Shown here: piece after piece, positions 21,887 to 30,703 of the stretch
Layout of the letters: every line of letters starts with the position of its first letter
How positions within the stretch are numbered: the stretch's first letter is position 1
Source: Phreatobacter aquaticus
GTDB taxonomy: Bacteria; Pseudomonadota; Alphaproteobacteria; Rhizobiales; Phreatobacteraceae
NCBI RefSeq assembly: GCF_005160265.1
Contig: NZ_CP039865.1
Location: 1,512,828-1,576,827, forward strand
Direction: 5' to 3'
Length of the DNA: 64,000 nt
Program-made: the position numbers and the translations under genes
The notes under the pieces: generated by a model
What the model saw: only the letters and a program-made list of their open reading frames with translations
Database searches by the model: none
Told to the model about the DNA's origin: nothing

Positions 21887-22969
21887 ATGACAGACCTGCG
21901 TGAACTCTCCATCGACGACATCGAATCGCTCTCGGTGGGGGCCTGGATCCTCGGCACCGGTGGCGGCGGCTCGTCCTATCTCGGCCTGCTCAACATGCGC
22001 GCCCTCTATGCCGAGGGCTACCGCGTCAGCCTGATGCAGCCGGCCGATCTTGCCGACGACGATTGGGTGGCTGCGGTCTCCAACATGGGCGCGCCGCTGG
22101 TCGGACAGGAGCGGCTGACCGACAGCCGCACCATCGCCCGCGCGGTCGATCTGATGGAGCGCCATACCGGTTACCGGTTCCGCGGGATCATGGCGCTGGA
22201 GATCGGTGGCGGAAACTCCATTCAGCCGCTGATGGCGGCAGCCCATCTCGGCCGCCCGGTGATCGATGCCGACATGATGGGCCGCGCCTATCCGGAAGCG
22301 CAGATGACCTCGGTGGCTGTCGGCGACCTGAAGCCCTATCCGCTCTCCACCGTCGACTGCCGGGGCCTTGAATCGGTTGTCGAGAAGGTACCGACCTGGA
22401 AATGGATGGAGCGGGTCAGCCGCAAGATCTGCGTCGAGTACGGCTCCATCGCCTCCACCTGCAAGGCGCCGCGCACCGGCCGCGAGGTCAAGGACTGGGG
22501 CATCCATGGCACCACGACCAAGGCGATCGAGATCGGCCACGCCGTGCGTGAGGCGCAGCGCCGTCACGAGGACCCGATTGCGGCCATCCTGTCGGTCGAG
22601 CCCGGCAAGGTGCTCTATCGCGGCAAGGTGATGGATGTGGAGCGCCGGGCAACCGAAGGGTTCCTGCGCGGCCGCACCCGTTTCGACGGCATCGATGAGT
22701 GGAAGTCGACCTCCATGGAGCTCGCCTTCCAGAACGAATGGATCGTCGCCTGGCAGGATGGTGAGCCGATCGCCATGTCGCCCGACCTCATCTGCGTGCT
22801 GGACAGTGTCACTGGCGAAGCCGTCGGCACCGAGACCATCCGCTATGGCCAGCGCGTCACCGTGATCGCGCTGCCCTGCCCGCCGGTCTTCATGACGCCG
22901 AAGGGCCTTCAGCATGTCGGCCCCCGGGCCTTCAACTATGACATCGAATTCAAGAGCGTGTTCGCATGA
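21887..22969 (+). CDS. DUF917 (S-methyl-thiohydantoin desulfurase-type) family protein
   Basis: The 360-residue protein shows the DUF917 N-terminus SIDDIESLSVGAWILGTGGG, followed by VSNMGAPLVGQERL, ALEIGGGNSIQPLMAAAHLG and DADMMGRAYPEAQMTS, all hallmarks of the family. Members occur beside hydantoinase/oxoprolinase-type ATPases. The stop overlaps the next start by 4 bases, so the two products are probably made together and may form a complex. The substrate is unknown; a hydantoin- or thiohydantoin-like ring is a family-based guess. Confidence 0.87.
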   Translation: MTDLRELSIDDIESLSVGAWILGTGGGGSSYLGLLNMRALYAEGYRVSLMQPADLADDDWVAAVSNMGAPLVGQERLTDSRTIARAVDLMERHTGYRFRGIMALEIGGGNSIQPLMAAAHLGRPVIDADMMGRAYPEAQMTSVAVGDLKPYPLSTVDCRGLESVVEKVPTWKWMERVSRKICVEYGSIASTCKAPRTGREVKDWGIHGTTTKAIEIGHAVREAQRRHEDPIAAILSVEPGKVLYRGKVMDVERRATEGFLRGRTRFDGIDEWKSTSMELAFQNEWIVAWQDGEPIAMSPDLICVLDSVTGEAVGTETIRYGQRVTVIALPCPPVFMTPKGLQHVGPRAFNYDIEFKSVFA

Positions 22970-24504
22970 GACGGATTGGCATCGACGTCGGCGGGACCAA
23001 TACGGACGCCGTCCTGATCGAAGACGGCAAGGTTACCGGCGCGGTCAAGGCGCCGACCACGGAGGACGTGACCTCCGGTATCCTGGACGCCCTGAAGCGC
23101 CTCGGCGCCACCGGCCTGCTCCAGGGCAAGAAGATTGATGCCGTGATGATCGGCACGACCCATTTCATCAACGCCGTGGTCCAGCGCAAGCATCTCTCGA
23201 AGGTCGCGGCGCTGCGTCTCGGCATGCCGTCGGGTGCTTCGCTGCCGCCCTTCTGCGACTGGCCGGGCGATCTCGCCACCCTGGTGCGCGGCGGCGTCTG
23301 GATGGTCGAGGGCGGTCACGAATATGACGGCCGGCCCTTCATGCCGCTCGACCGCGAGGCGGTGACCAATGCCGCTCGCGAGATGAAGGCAAAGGGCCTG
23401 AAGGCCGTCGCCATCTCCTCGGTCTTCTCGCCGCTCGACCCGAGCCACGAGCGCGAGGCGGCCGAAATCGTCGCGGCCGAAAACCCTGGCGCCATCATCA
23501 CCTGCTCGTCGGACCTCGGCCGCATCGGCCTGCTGGAACGCGAGAATGCCGGCCTGCTCAATGCAGCGCTCGCCGATCTCGCCCGCGATACGATCGCCGC
23601 CTTCGACAAGGCGATCCGCGACAGCAAAATCGACGCACCGCTGTTCATCACCCAGAATGACGGCACAGTGGCCGAAGCCCATCAGGCGATGAAGCTGCCG
23701 GTCTATTCCTTCGCCTCCGGTGCGACCAATTCGATGCGCGGCGCTGCCTATCTCTCAGGACTCGACGACGCGATGGTCGCCGATGTCGGCGGCACCACCA
23801 CGGATATCGGCCAGCTCAAGAATGGCTTCCCGCGCGAGGCGAATTCCGTCGTGCAGGTCGGCGGGGTGCGCACCCTATTCCGCATGCCCGACCTGATGTC
23901 CTTCGGGCTCGGCGGCGGCAGCCATGTCGCGCTGGATCCAGTGAAGATCGGGCCGCTCTCGGTCGGCTATCGCTTGCTCACGGACGGCATCGCCTTTGGC
24001 GGCGGCCAACTCACGACCACCGATGTCGCTGTTGCTGCCGGCATCCTGCCGCTCGGTGACAAGGCGAAGGTTGCCCATCTCGACAAGGACACTGTGGCGA
24101 AGGTCTTCGACGAGGCGAAGCGCATGGTCGAGGTGACGGTCGACATGATGAAGACCGAGGCAGGTGACGTGCCGCTGCTGGCGGTTGGTGGCGGCGCCTT
24201 CCTCATTCCCGACACGCTTGAGGGCGTCTCGCGCGTGGTCCGCGTCGAGCATGGCGACTGCGCCAATGCGGTCGGCGCGGCCATCGCCCAGGTGTCCGGC
24301 GAATGCGACCAGATCTTCCGCGACATGACCCGCAACGACGCGCTGGACGCGGCGGCAGCCGTCGCATCGGATCGCGCGGTGGCCGCAGGTGCGGACAGGT
24401 CCACGCTCAAGACGATCGAGACCGAGGACATGCCGATCGCCTATCTGCCGGGCAATTCGCTCAGGGTGCGCGTGCGCGTCGTGGGAGATGTCGCGAGCGG
24501 TTGA
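22966..24504 (+). CDS. Hydantoinase/oxoprolinase-family protein (HyuA-like)
   Basis: The 512-residue protein has an ASKHA-type ATP-binding fold: GIDVGGTNTDAVLIEDGKV at the start, MIGTTHFINAVVQRKHLSKV, the second phosphate motif VADVGGTTTDIGQL near residue 268 and LLAVGGGAFLIPD near 405. It is shorter than the roughly 700-residue HyuA subunits and matches the compact form paired with DUF917 proteins. It is the last gene of the IclR-led operon. It probably couples ATP cleavage to ring opening of a cyclic amide; the real substrate cannot be read. Confidence 0.88.
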   Translation: MRRIGIDVGGTNTDAVLIEDGKVTGAVKAPTTEDVTSGILDALKRLGATGLLQGKKIDAVMIGTTHFINAVVQRKHLSKVAALRLGMPSGASLPPFCDWPGDLATLVRGGVWMVEGGHEYDGRPFMPLDREAVTNAAREMKAKGLKAVAISSVFSPLDPSHEREAAEIVAAENPGAIITCSSDLGRIGLLERENAGLLNAALADLARDTIAAFDKAIRDSKIDAPLFITQNDGTVAEAHQAMKLPVYSFASGATNSMRGAAYLSGLDDAMVADVGGTTTDIGQLKNGFPREANSVVQVGGVRTLFRMPDLMSFGLGGGSHVALDPVKIGPLSVGYRLLTDGIAFGGGQLTTTDVAVAAGILPLGDKAKVAHLDKDTVAKVFDEAKRMVEVTVDMMKTEAGDVPLLAVGGGAFLIPDTLEGVSRVVRVEHGDCANAVGAAIAQVSGECDQIFRDMTRNDALDAAAAVASDRAVAAGADRSTLKTIETEDMPIAYLPGNSLRVRVRVVGDVASG

Positions 24505-24507
24505 GGC

Positions 24508-25719
24508 TCACAGGCTCTTCAGGGCTGCGTCGAGATCGCCGCGGCCCTGGTAGCGGACCGTCTCGAGCCCAAGCCAGTCAGCCATCAGCCTCAGTTCCGC
24601 GGCAAGCGGCTCAGCAACGCGCGCCGGCTCGAAGCCCGCTTCGGCATGGGCCGCCTGGACTAGCAGCACGGAGGCCGGACGATCCGCCTTGAGGTCAACC
24701 CGGGCCGCGAGCGTGTCGCCCAACAGGAACGGCAGGACGTAGTAGCCGTGGGTGCGCTTGTGCGCCGGCGTATAGATCTCCAGTCGGATGCGAACGCCAT
24801 AGAGCGCCTCGGCCCGCTCGCGTTGCCAGACCAGCGGATCGAACGGGGCGAGCAGGGCGCGCGCTTCGACCTTGCGGGGGATGCGGATGCCCGGCGCAAG
24901 GTAGGCCTGTTTCGGCCAGCCCTCGACCGAGACGGGGATGAGGTCTCCCGCCTCCACCAGCTCCGCGAATAGCGGTTTGGCATCCTCCGCATCGAGCCGA
25001 TAATAGTCGCGCAGGCAGCGCTCCGACGCGATGCCGAGGGCAGAGGCGGAAAGGCTCAATAGCCGCTTCTGGGCATCCCTTGGCTCAGGCGTCGGCAGGT
25101 CGATAATCTCCTGCGGCAGAACACGCTCGGTCAGGTCATAGACCCGCTCGAAGGCGCCCCTGCGAGTCCTGGTCGTTACCTTGCCTGCCCAGAACAGCCA
25201 TTCCAGCGCACGCTTGCCCTCCGACCAGCCCCACCAGCCGCCCTCGCCCTTGTGTTCGTGCGACAACTCCGCCGCTGCCAATGGTCCGCGATCGGCAATT
25301 TCCTGGCGGACCTTCTCGATCACGTCCTGCCGTTCGCGCCCGAACTTCGCGAGGCCGGTATAGACGCCCTCGCCCCGGGCGGCGCGGTCCATCCGCCAAC
25401 GAAACAACGGTTGCAGCGAAACGGGGAGGTAGGAGGCCTCATGGCCCCAATATTCGAACAGCTTGCGCTTGCGGCCCTGGTAGGCGAGCCGGTCGAGATC
25501 GGCCGTCTGATAGCGGCCGAGCCGCGAGAAGCCAGGCAGCGTGTGGGCGCGGGCGATGACATTGACCGAATCGATCTGGACCACACCGAGGCGCTCGATC
25601 ATGCGGCGGAGATCACCGATGTCGGCTTCTCCCGTTTGTCGGTCGGCCCCAAACCCCTGCGTTGCTATGGCAATGCGGCGCGCCTCGGCGAGGGAGATGC
25701 TGCTTGATCTGCGTGGCAC
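24508..25719 (-). CDS. YcaQ/AlkX-type winged-helix DNA glycosylase
   Basis: The 403-residue protein has the YcaQ-family layout of winged-helix units with the QxD active-site motif in GVVQIDSVNVIARAH (Q48, D50), then FEYWGHEASYLP and the C-terminal FDPLVWQRERAEALYG and HGYYVLPFL segments. E. coli YcaQ unhooks DNA interstrand crosslinks and cytotoxic alkyl lesions. The gene stands alone, convergent with the hydantoinase-like gene with a 3-base gap. Family assignment is firm; lesion range is not known. Confidence 0.88.
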   Translation of the reverse strand: MPRRSSSISLAEARRIAIATQGFGADRQTGEADIGDLRRMIERLGVVQIDSVNVIARAHTLPGFSRLGRYQTADLDRLAYQGRKRKLFEYWGHEASYLPVSLQPLFRWRMDRAARGEGVYTGLAKFGRERQDVIEKVRQEIADRGPLAAAELSHEHKGEGGWWGWSEGKRALEWLFWAGKVTTRTRRGAFERVYDLTERVLPQEIIDLPTPEPRDAQKRLLSLSASALGIASERCLRDYYRLDAEDAKPLFAELVEAGDLIPVSVEGWPKQAYLAPGIRIPRKVEARALLAPFDPLVWQRERAEALYGVRIRLEIYTPAHKRTHGYYVLPFLLGDTLAARVDLKADRPASVLLVQAAHAEAGFEPARVAEPLAAELRLMADWLGLETVRYQGRGDLDAALKSL

Positions 25720-25770
25720 GGAGGGGCTCCGGTAATGAGCCGCAGACCCTAGCGCGTCACCCCGCGCGCG

Positions 25771-26019
25771 TCATGGTGCACGATCCACCTTGCGTGCCTT
25801 CACATAGGTCATGGCAACATCCTTGATCTGGACATTGGCTGTGCACAGCGAGGCGAGCATATTGAGCTTTGTTGTCTGCGCGAGTTCGGGCTGATCACCG
25901 ATCTTCTGCCCGAGATGGGCGAGCCGGTGCGCGAGCTCGATCAACTCATCCCCGATGACGTCGGAGGAGAGGTCGCGACCGCGATGTTCGGTGGGGCGCG
26001 GAAACCGGATGACAGTCAT
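25771..26019 (-). CDS. Small hypothetical protein
   Basis: The 82-residue acidic-to-neutral protein begins MTVIRFPRPTEHRGRD and has a predicted helical middle (IELAHRLAHLGQKIGDQPEL). No membrane segment or known motif. High-GC third positions and a normal ATG support it as a real gene. It lies alone between the glycosylase and PilZ genes, all on the minus strand. I do not recognise it. Confidence 0.5.
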   Translation of the reverse strand: MTVIRFPRPTEHRGRDLSSDVIGDELIELAHRLAHLGQKIGDQPELAQTTKLNMLASLCTANVQIKDVAMTYVKARKVDRAP

Positions 26020-26135
26020 GGGAATCGCTTGGCTCGACGCTGACGAAGCGGATAGAACAGCCGAAGGTAACCTAACGTCAACAGAACAGGTTGGGCTACA
26101 ACTGCGAATTCGCCATAGGCGCCTTACGTGGCAGG

Positions 26136-26414
26136 TCAGCCGGTGATGGCACCGTCGCTCATAAACAGTGCGCCCAGCACGTTGCCGTCCCGCCAGACAC
26201 GCTTGCAGACGCGGCGAGAGGCACCGCCAGGTGCCAGATGCAGGACGAACTGCTCGGGGATGTCGGTGCCTGGCGCCACCTGAAGCTTGGCTCCGGTGGC
26301 CGAGACATCATGAATCTGACAGGGGATCAGGCTGCCATCCAGGACATTTTCGATCGTGGCGCGATAGCGAACGCTTCGGCGCGCTGTGCGGCGATTGTCT
26401 GATGGCGTTGCCAT
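26136..26414 (-). CDS. PilZ-domain protein
   Basis: The 92-residue protein is a single PilZ domain. The c-di-GMP-binding RxxxR motif is present in NRRTARRSVRY, and the DxSxxG motif in HDVSATGAKLQV. Single-domain PilZ proteins act as c-di-GMP receptors that alter motility or surface growth. The dual GGDEF-EAL gene lies divergently 251 bases away, which suggests a local signalling pair, though PilZ targets cannot be predicted. Confidence 0.85.
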   Translation of the reverse strand: MATPSDNRRTARRSVRYRATIENVLDGSLIPCQIHDVSATGAKLQVAPGTDIPEQFVLHLAPGGASRRVCKRVWRDGNVLGALFMSDGAITG

Positions 26415-26665
26415 TGGCGTCGTGGCACTCCAGAATCCGGATCCATTTCAGTTAAGCGACAATGACTTTGTATGAGCAAGACTTGATGCAAATGGTAGCA
26501 CAGCCATTTGTGCATGATGCCTGACGGGGCGATCGAAATGTCGGTAAAATCAGCCTGCCCGAGGCCAGATCAGGTGCCACCTTACGTAGGTGCACAACCT
26601 TAAGCCGATCTCAATATTTGTCTGTGTAAATGCCGATCTGAACCAAGGACGGGCTCGGGGGCATC
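26415..26665. promoter_or_regulatory. Divergent intergenic region between PilZ and GGDEF-EAL genes
   Basis: This 251-base gap must hold both promoters. It is more AT-rich than its surroundings, but I see no clear dyad or riboswitch-like structure. The GGDEF-EAL gene starts with GTG at 26666. Confidence 0.4.
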
Positions 26666-28636
26666 GTGTTGAAGTGGTTGCGTAGCGTTTTTGCGGTGCC
26701 AGGCGACGACCCCGATCTGCTGCAGGCGCAGGTGCAGGCCCTCAGCACCCGAATCCCCCTGATGTACGGACTGGTGGCGATCAACACGGCCGCCGTGTCA
26801 TGGACGCATCTGCATGTCGCGCCGGCATTCCTCACGCTCTATCTGCCTGGGTTGATGATTCTTGCGACCTTCGTCCGCGCGGTGCAGTGGGACCGCCGTC
26901 GGCGGTTGGCCTTTGATCCCGTCGCGGCCGCGGCCATGATGCGCGGCGTGATGATCGTTGCGCCTGCGCTGGGCCTGGTCTTCCCGATATGGGCTCTGTC
27001 CCTGATGCCCTATGGCGATGCCCAGATGCAGAGCCAGATCGCGATCTACCTGTCGGTCACGCTCATCGCGTGCAGCCTGTGCCTCATGCACCTGAAGACC
27101 GCGCCGGGAATTCTGCTCGCCATGGTCATCGTGCCGTTCATCATGGTGTTCAGTCAGACCGGCAATCGCGTCGACACGGCCGTCGCGCTGAACATTCTGC
27201 TGGTCGGAGTGCTGATTCTTTTCCTGCTCCGCCGCAACTACGACGACTTCGTGAGCATGATCGTCCAGCGTCGCGTGCTGGTCGACAAGCAGGCTGAGAC
27301 CCAGATGCTCAGCGACGAAAACTTCATGAATGCCAACATCGATATGCTGACGGGCCTGCCGAACCGGCGCTACTTCTTCGCCGAGCTGGGGCAGAAGATG
27401 GCGACGGCGCGGCGCGACGGCTCGACGCTGGCGGTCGGGGTGGTCGACCTCGATGGCTTCAAGCCGATCAATGACATCTATGGCCATGCCACCGGTGACG
27501 ATCTGCTCGCCCTTGTCGGCCAGCGACTGGCTGACGTCTCCACGCGGTCCATATTCCTCGCGCGTCTTGGCGGTGATGAGTTTGGCATGATCGTCGAGCA
27601 CTACGCCGACAATGCCGAGTTGGCCGGTATCGGTGAAACAGTGGCGGTGGCGCTGCGCGCGCCGTTCGATTTCCAGATGATGACGGTGCAGCTTGGCGCA
27701 TCCGTGGGCTTTGCGTCGTTCCCCGAAGCCGCAGAAACCGCCGAAGACCTGTTCGAGCGCGCGGACTACGCGCTGTACCATGCCAAGCAGCACAACAAGG
27801 GCGGTGTGGTCCTGTTCGCTGCCGAACACGAGACCGCCATCCACGAGGCGAGCCACGTGGTGCAGGCGCTTCGGGCCGCCAATCTGCAGGAAGAATTGTG
27901 GGTTGCCTACCAGCCGATTGTCGATGTCGACACCGGCATGACCTACGCCATGGAGGCGCTCGCGCGCTGGAACAACTGCTCGCTGGGCCCCGTCTCGCCG
28001 GCTGTCTTCATCCCGTCGGCGGAGCGCTCAGGCATGATGAGCCAGTTGACGCCGGTCCTGCTGCGCAAGGCGCTGGCAGACGCATGCGACTGGCCTGGCG
28101 ACGTTCGGTTGTCGTTCAACCTTTCGGTCTTCGACATCTGCTCACCGGCTTCGATCCTCGGTGTTCTGGCCATCGTGCGCGAGAGCGGATTCCCACCCTC
28201 GCGGTTGGATTTCGAGGTGACCGAGACGGCCGTCATGCTCGATTTCGATCAGGCGCGCGATGGTCTCAATGCCCTCAAGGCGCTGGGCGCGCGCATCTCG
28301 CTCGACGATTTCGGCACCGGCTATTCGAGTTTGAGCTGTGTCCGCCAGTTGCCGCTCGACAAGATCAAGGTCGACAGAAGCTTCGTCATCGAGCTTGAAA
28401 ACGACCCCGCTGGCCGGCAGGTCGTGCGCACTATTGTCGACCTCTGCCGAAATCTCGACTTCGACTGCGTTGTGGAAGGCGTGGAGACCGAAGCGCAGAA
28501 GGCCATCCTGCGCGAGCAGGGATGCCGCCTGATGCAGGGCTATTTCTTTTCGAAGCCGATCCCGTCAGCCGGCGTCGCAGATCATTTCACCCGGCACGGC
28601 CCTCACTCCATCGCGCCTCGGGCCATGGCCAGCTGA
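26666..28636 (+). CDS. Membrane-bound GGDEF-EAL cyclic-di-GMP turnover protein
   Basis: The 656-residue protein has about five or six hydrophobic segments in residues 30-215, then a GGDEF domain (DMLTGLPNRRYFF, catalytic LARLGGDEFGMIV near 301) and an EAL domain (YAMEALARW near 429, ETAVMLDF, DDFGTGYSSLS, VVEGVETEAQ, GYFFSKP). Both catalytic signatures look intact, so it could make and degrade c-di-GMP. The start is GTG. The sensor part is a multi-pass membrane domain with no recognised ligand fold. The neighbouring PilZ gene is a plausible partner. Confidence 0.93.
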   Translation: MLKWLRSVFAVPGDDPDLLQAQVQALSTRIPLMYGLVAINTAAVSWTHLHVAPAFLTLYLPGLMILATFVRAVQWDRRRRLAFDPVAAAAMMRGVMIVAPALGLVFPIWALSLMPYGDAQMQSQIAIYLSVTLIACSLCLMHLKTAPGILLAMVIVPFIMVFSQTGNRVDTAVALNILLVGVLILFLLRRNYDDFVSMIVQRRVLVDKQAETQMLSDENFMNANIDMLTGLPNRRYFFAELGQKMATARRDGSTLAVGVVDLDGFKPINDIYGHATGDDLLALVGQRLADVSTRSIFLARLGGDEFGMIVEHYADNAELAGIGETVAVALRAPFDFQMMTVQLGASVGFASFPEAAETAEDLFERADYALYHAKQHNKGGVVLFAAEHETAIHEASHVVQALRAANLQEELWVAYQPIVDVDTGMTYAMEALARWNNCSLGPVSPAVFIPSAERSGMMSQLTPVLLRKALADACDWPGDVRLSFNLSVFDICSPASILGVLAIVRESGFPPSRLDFEVTETAVMLDFDQARDGLNALKALGARISLDDFGTGYSSLSCVRQLPLDKIKVDRSFVIELENDPAGRQVVRTIVDLCRNLDFDCVVEGVETEAQKAILREQGCRLMQGYFFSKPIPSAGVADHFTRHGPHSIAPRAMAS

Positions 28637-28640
28637 GTCA

Positions 28641-29930
28641 TCAACCGGAAATGCGCTCGATCTGGGCGCCGCAAGCAGCGAGCTTGGCCTCCAGGTTCTC
28701 GAACCCGCGGTCCAGATGATAGACGCGGTTCACCAGCGTCTCTCCCTGGGCGGCAAGCGCTGCGATGACCAGCGAGACAGAGGCGCGCAGATCGGTCGCC
28801 ATGACCGGCGCGCCCTTCAGCACATCGACGCCCTCGATTGTCGCCGTCTGCCCGTCCAGGTGGATATGGGCGCCAAGGCGCGCCAGTTCCTGGACATGCA
28901 TGAAGCGGTTCTCGAAGATGGTCTCGGTGATCCGCGACGTGCCTTGGGCGCGGGTCATCAGGCCCATCAGCTGGGCCTGGAGATCTGTCGGGAAGCCGGG
29001 GAAGGGCGCCGTCGTCACGGTGACGGGTGAAATGCCGGCGCCGTTGCGCTTGATCCGGATACCCGCATTGGTCGCGCTGATCTCGGCACCCGCCTGGGTC
29101 AGGACATCGAGCGCCGCCTGCATCAGTTCGGGCCGCGCGCCTTCCAGCAGGACATCGCCGCCGGTCATGGCCACGCACATCGCATAGGTGCCCGCCTCGA
29201 TGCGGTCGGCCACCACGGCATGGTGCGTGCCCTTCAGGCGGGTGACGCCGGTCACTTCCAGTGTATCGGTCCCAAGCCCCTTGATCCGGGCGCCCATCTT
29301 GATCAGGCATTCCGCGAGATCGGTCACTTCCGGCTCACGTGCGGCATTGCGAATGACGGTTGTGCCGTCCGCAAGCGTTGCCGCCATCAGCGCCACATGG
29401 GTCCCGCCGACCGTGACCTTGCCGAAATCGATCTCGGCGCCCTTGAGGCCGTTCGGTGCCTCGCACACCGCATAGCCGGCATCGATCTCGATCTTGGCGC
29501 CGAGGCGCTCCAGCGCCATCAGCAAGAGATCGACCGGGCGCGTGCCGATGGCACAGCCGCCGGGAAGCGACACCTTGGCGCGGCCCATGCGGGCGACCAG
29601 CGGCGCGATCACCCAGAAGCTCGCGCGCATGGTCGAGACCAGCTCGTAGGGCGCCGTCGTATCGACGATGGAGCGCGCCGCCAGGCGAACCGTCTGGCCC
29701 ATCAGAACGTCGTCTCCCGAGCGCTTGCCGGCAATGGTCACGTCGACGCCGTGATTGCCGAGAATCCGCGCAAGATTCGAGACATCGGACAGCCGCGGCA
29801 CATTGGTCAGCGTCAGTTCGTCCTCGGTGAGCAGCGAGGCGATCATCAGCGGCAGCGCGGCGTTCTTCGCACCCGAGATCGGGATCGTGCCGTTGAGTTC
29901 ACGGCCGCCAGTGATACGGATGCGATCCAT
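28641..29930 (-). CDS. murA: UDP-N-acetylglucosamine 1-carboxyvinyltransferase
   Basis: MurA performs the first committed step of peptidoglycan synthesis, transferring enolpyruvate from PEP to UDP-GlcNAc. The 429-residue protein has [10 protein letters not shown] with catalytic K22, the fosfomycin-target cysteine C126 in [15 protein letters not shown], and the C-terminal [15 protein letters not shown] and [12 protein letters not shown] motifs. Because the Cys is present, classical fosfomycin sensitivity of the enzyme is expected. It converges with the GGDEF-EAL gene with a 4-base gap. Confidence 0.97.
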   Translation of the reverse strand: MDRIRITGGRELNGTIPISGAKNAALPLMIASLLTEDELTLTNVPRLSDVSNLARILGNHGVDVTIAGKRSGDDVLMGQTVRLAARSIVDTTAPYELVSTMRASFWVIAPLVARMGRAKVSLPGGCAIGTRPVDLLLMALERLGAKIEIDAGYAVCEAPNGLKGAEIDFGKVTVGGTHVALMAATLADGTTVIRNAAREPEVTDLAECLIKMGARIKGLGTDTLEVTGVTRLKGTHHAVVADRIEAGTYAMCVAMTGGDVLLEGARPELMQAALDVLTQAGAEISATNAGIRIKRNGAGISPVTVTTAPFPGFPTDLQAQLMGLMTRAQGTSRITETIFENRFMHVQELARLGAHIHLDGQTATIEGVDVLKGAPVMATDLRASVSLVIAALAAQGETLVNRVYHLDRGFENLEAKLAACGAQIERISG

Positions 29931-30090
29931 GTCGAGCCTCCAGTGCGTGTGCCGGCGCGGGGACGGCGACCGTCATCCGCGCAAGCAGGGGACAGCAGTA
30001 CCGCCGGCCCGCCGACGTCGATCTACCTGACCAATCCCGGCGAAACAAGGAACGACCTGTGGCCGCATCCTGTCCCGGCTGATCGCAAGG

Positions 30091-30342
30091 CTAGCCACGG
30101 TCCTCGTCAGGCGCCTGGGCCCGTGCGCGCTGCTGCGCCTTGCGTCGCTTCAGGTTGGCCTTGAGCTGGGCAGCCAGCCGTTCGCTTCGTGTCTGGCGGA
30201 GGCTGTCAGGCGGCGCAGCGGCAGATAGGGCTGGCTGGACGGTACCGGCACCGGGCAGGACAACGCCTGCCGGGCGGATGTCTTCGTCAGGCTCCGGCGA
30301 CACTGCTGCCGGGCCATCCGAGCCGGACGATTCGTGAGTCAT
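30091..30342 (-). CDS. Small basic hypothetical protein upstream of murA
   Basis: The 83-residue product starts MTHESSGSDGPAAVSPEPD, has a Pro/Ala-rich acidic N-terminal half, and ends in a basic helix SERLAAQLKANLKRRKAQ. Short proteins with this RLAAxLKANLKRRKAQ tail are, from memory, conserved next to murA in related alphaproteobacteria. A longer frame extends upstream to 30507, but the ATG at 30342 is followed by the typical composition. Function unknown; the basic tail suggests nucleic-acid or membrane-surface contact. Confidence 0.65.
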   Translation of the reverse strand: MTHESSGSDGPAAVSPEPDEDIRPAGVVLPGAGTVQPALSAAAPPDSLRQTRSERLAAQLKANLKRRKAQQRARAQAPDEDRG

Positions 30343-30541
30343 GACCCCAAAATGCACCCAGACGGGAATGCGCGGCAAGATTGTTTGCAACGACCGGGGA
30401 TCACGCCGGACCTGTAGCGCATGCCAATGCATTGCAGCGGGCCACAAGTTCTGGCCCGCAGGCCTTGCATCCGCCGATCCTGTGTGGCAGGGAAGCGTCC
30501 CGATCACAGGCAGGGCGTTTTGCCCGGCCTTCGCTGGTCAC

Positions 30542-30616
30542 GCTGCGGTAGCTCAGTGGTAGAGCACTCCATTGGTAATGGAGAGGTCGACAGTTCAATC
30601 CTGTCTCGCAGCACCA
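30542..30616 (+). tRNA. tRNA-Thr (GGT)
   Basis: A complete cloverleaf of 75 bases including encoded CCA. Acceptor stem GCTGCGG pairs with TCGCAGC (last pair G-U), D arm GCTCAGTGGTAGAGC, anticodon stem CTCCA/TGGAG with loop TTGGTAA giving anticodon GGT, and T loop TTCAATC. Its 3' 29 bases are duplicated at 45194-45222, so it is the integration target of the island to its right and remains intact. Confidence 0.95.
30588..30616 (+). repeat. attL core: tRNA-Thr 3' end direct repeat
   Basis: This 29-base segment, from the T stem through the CCA end of tRNA-Thr, recurs exactly at 45194-45222. The two copies bound a 14.6-kb region with an integrase at one end, the standard signature of tRNA-targeted tyrosine-recombinase integration. 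Confidence 0.92.
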
Positions 30617-30675
30617 GTCTTTCCCTTTGAAATGATTGAAGTCTCTTGATCCAAGGGCGTTTTCGGGCATCTTGC

Positions 30676-30697
30676 CGTTACAAGACTCGTTACAAAC
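30676..30697 (+). repeat. Paired CGTTACAA motifs, left end (candidate arm-type integrase sites)
   Basis: CGTTACAA occurs at 30676 and 30688, 60 and 72 bases inside the left core repeat and directly upstream of the integrase. The same octamer occurs twice inside the right end (45105, 45130). Direct pairs on both flanks resemble arm-type sites of lambda-like integrases. Function inferred. Confidence 0.55.
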
Positions 30698-30703
30698 TTG
30701 GCA

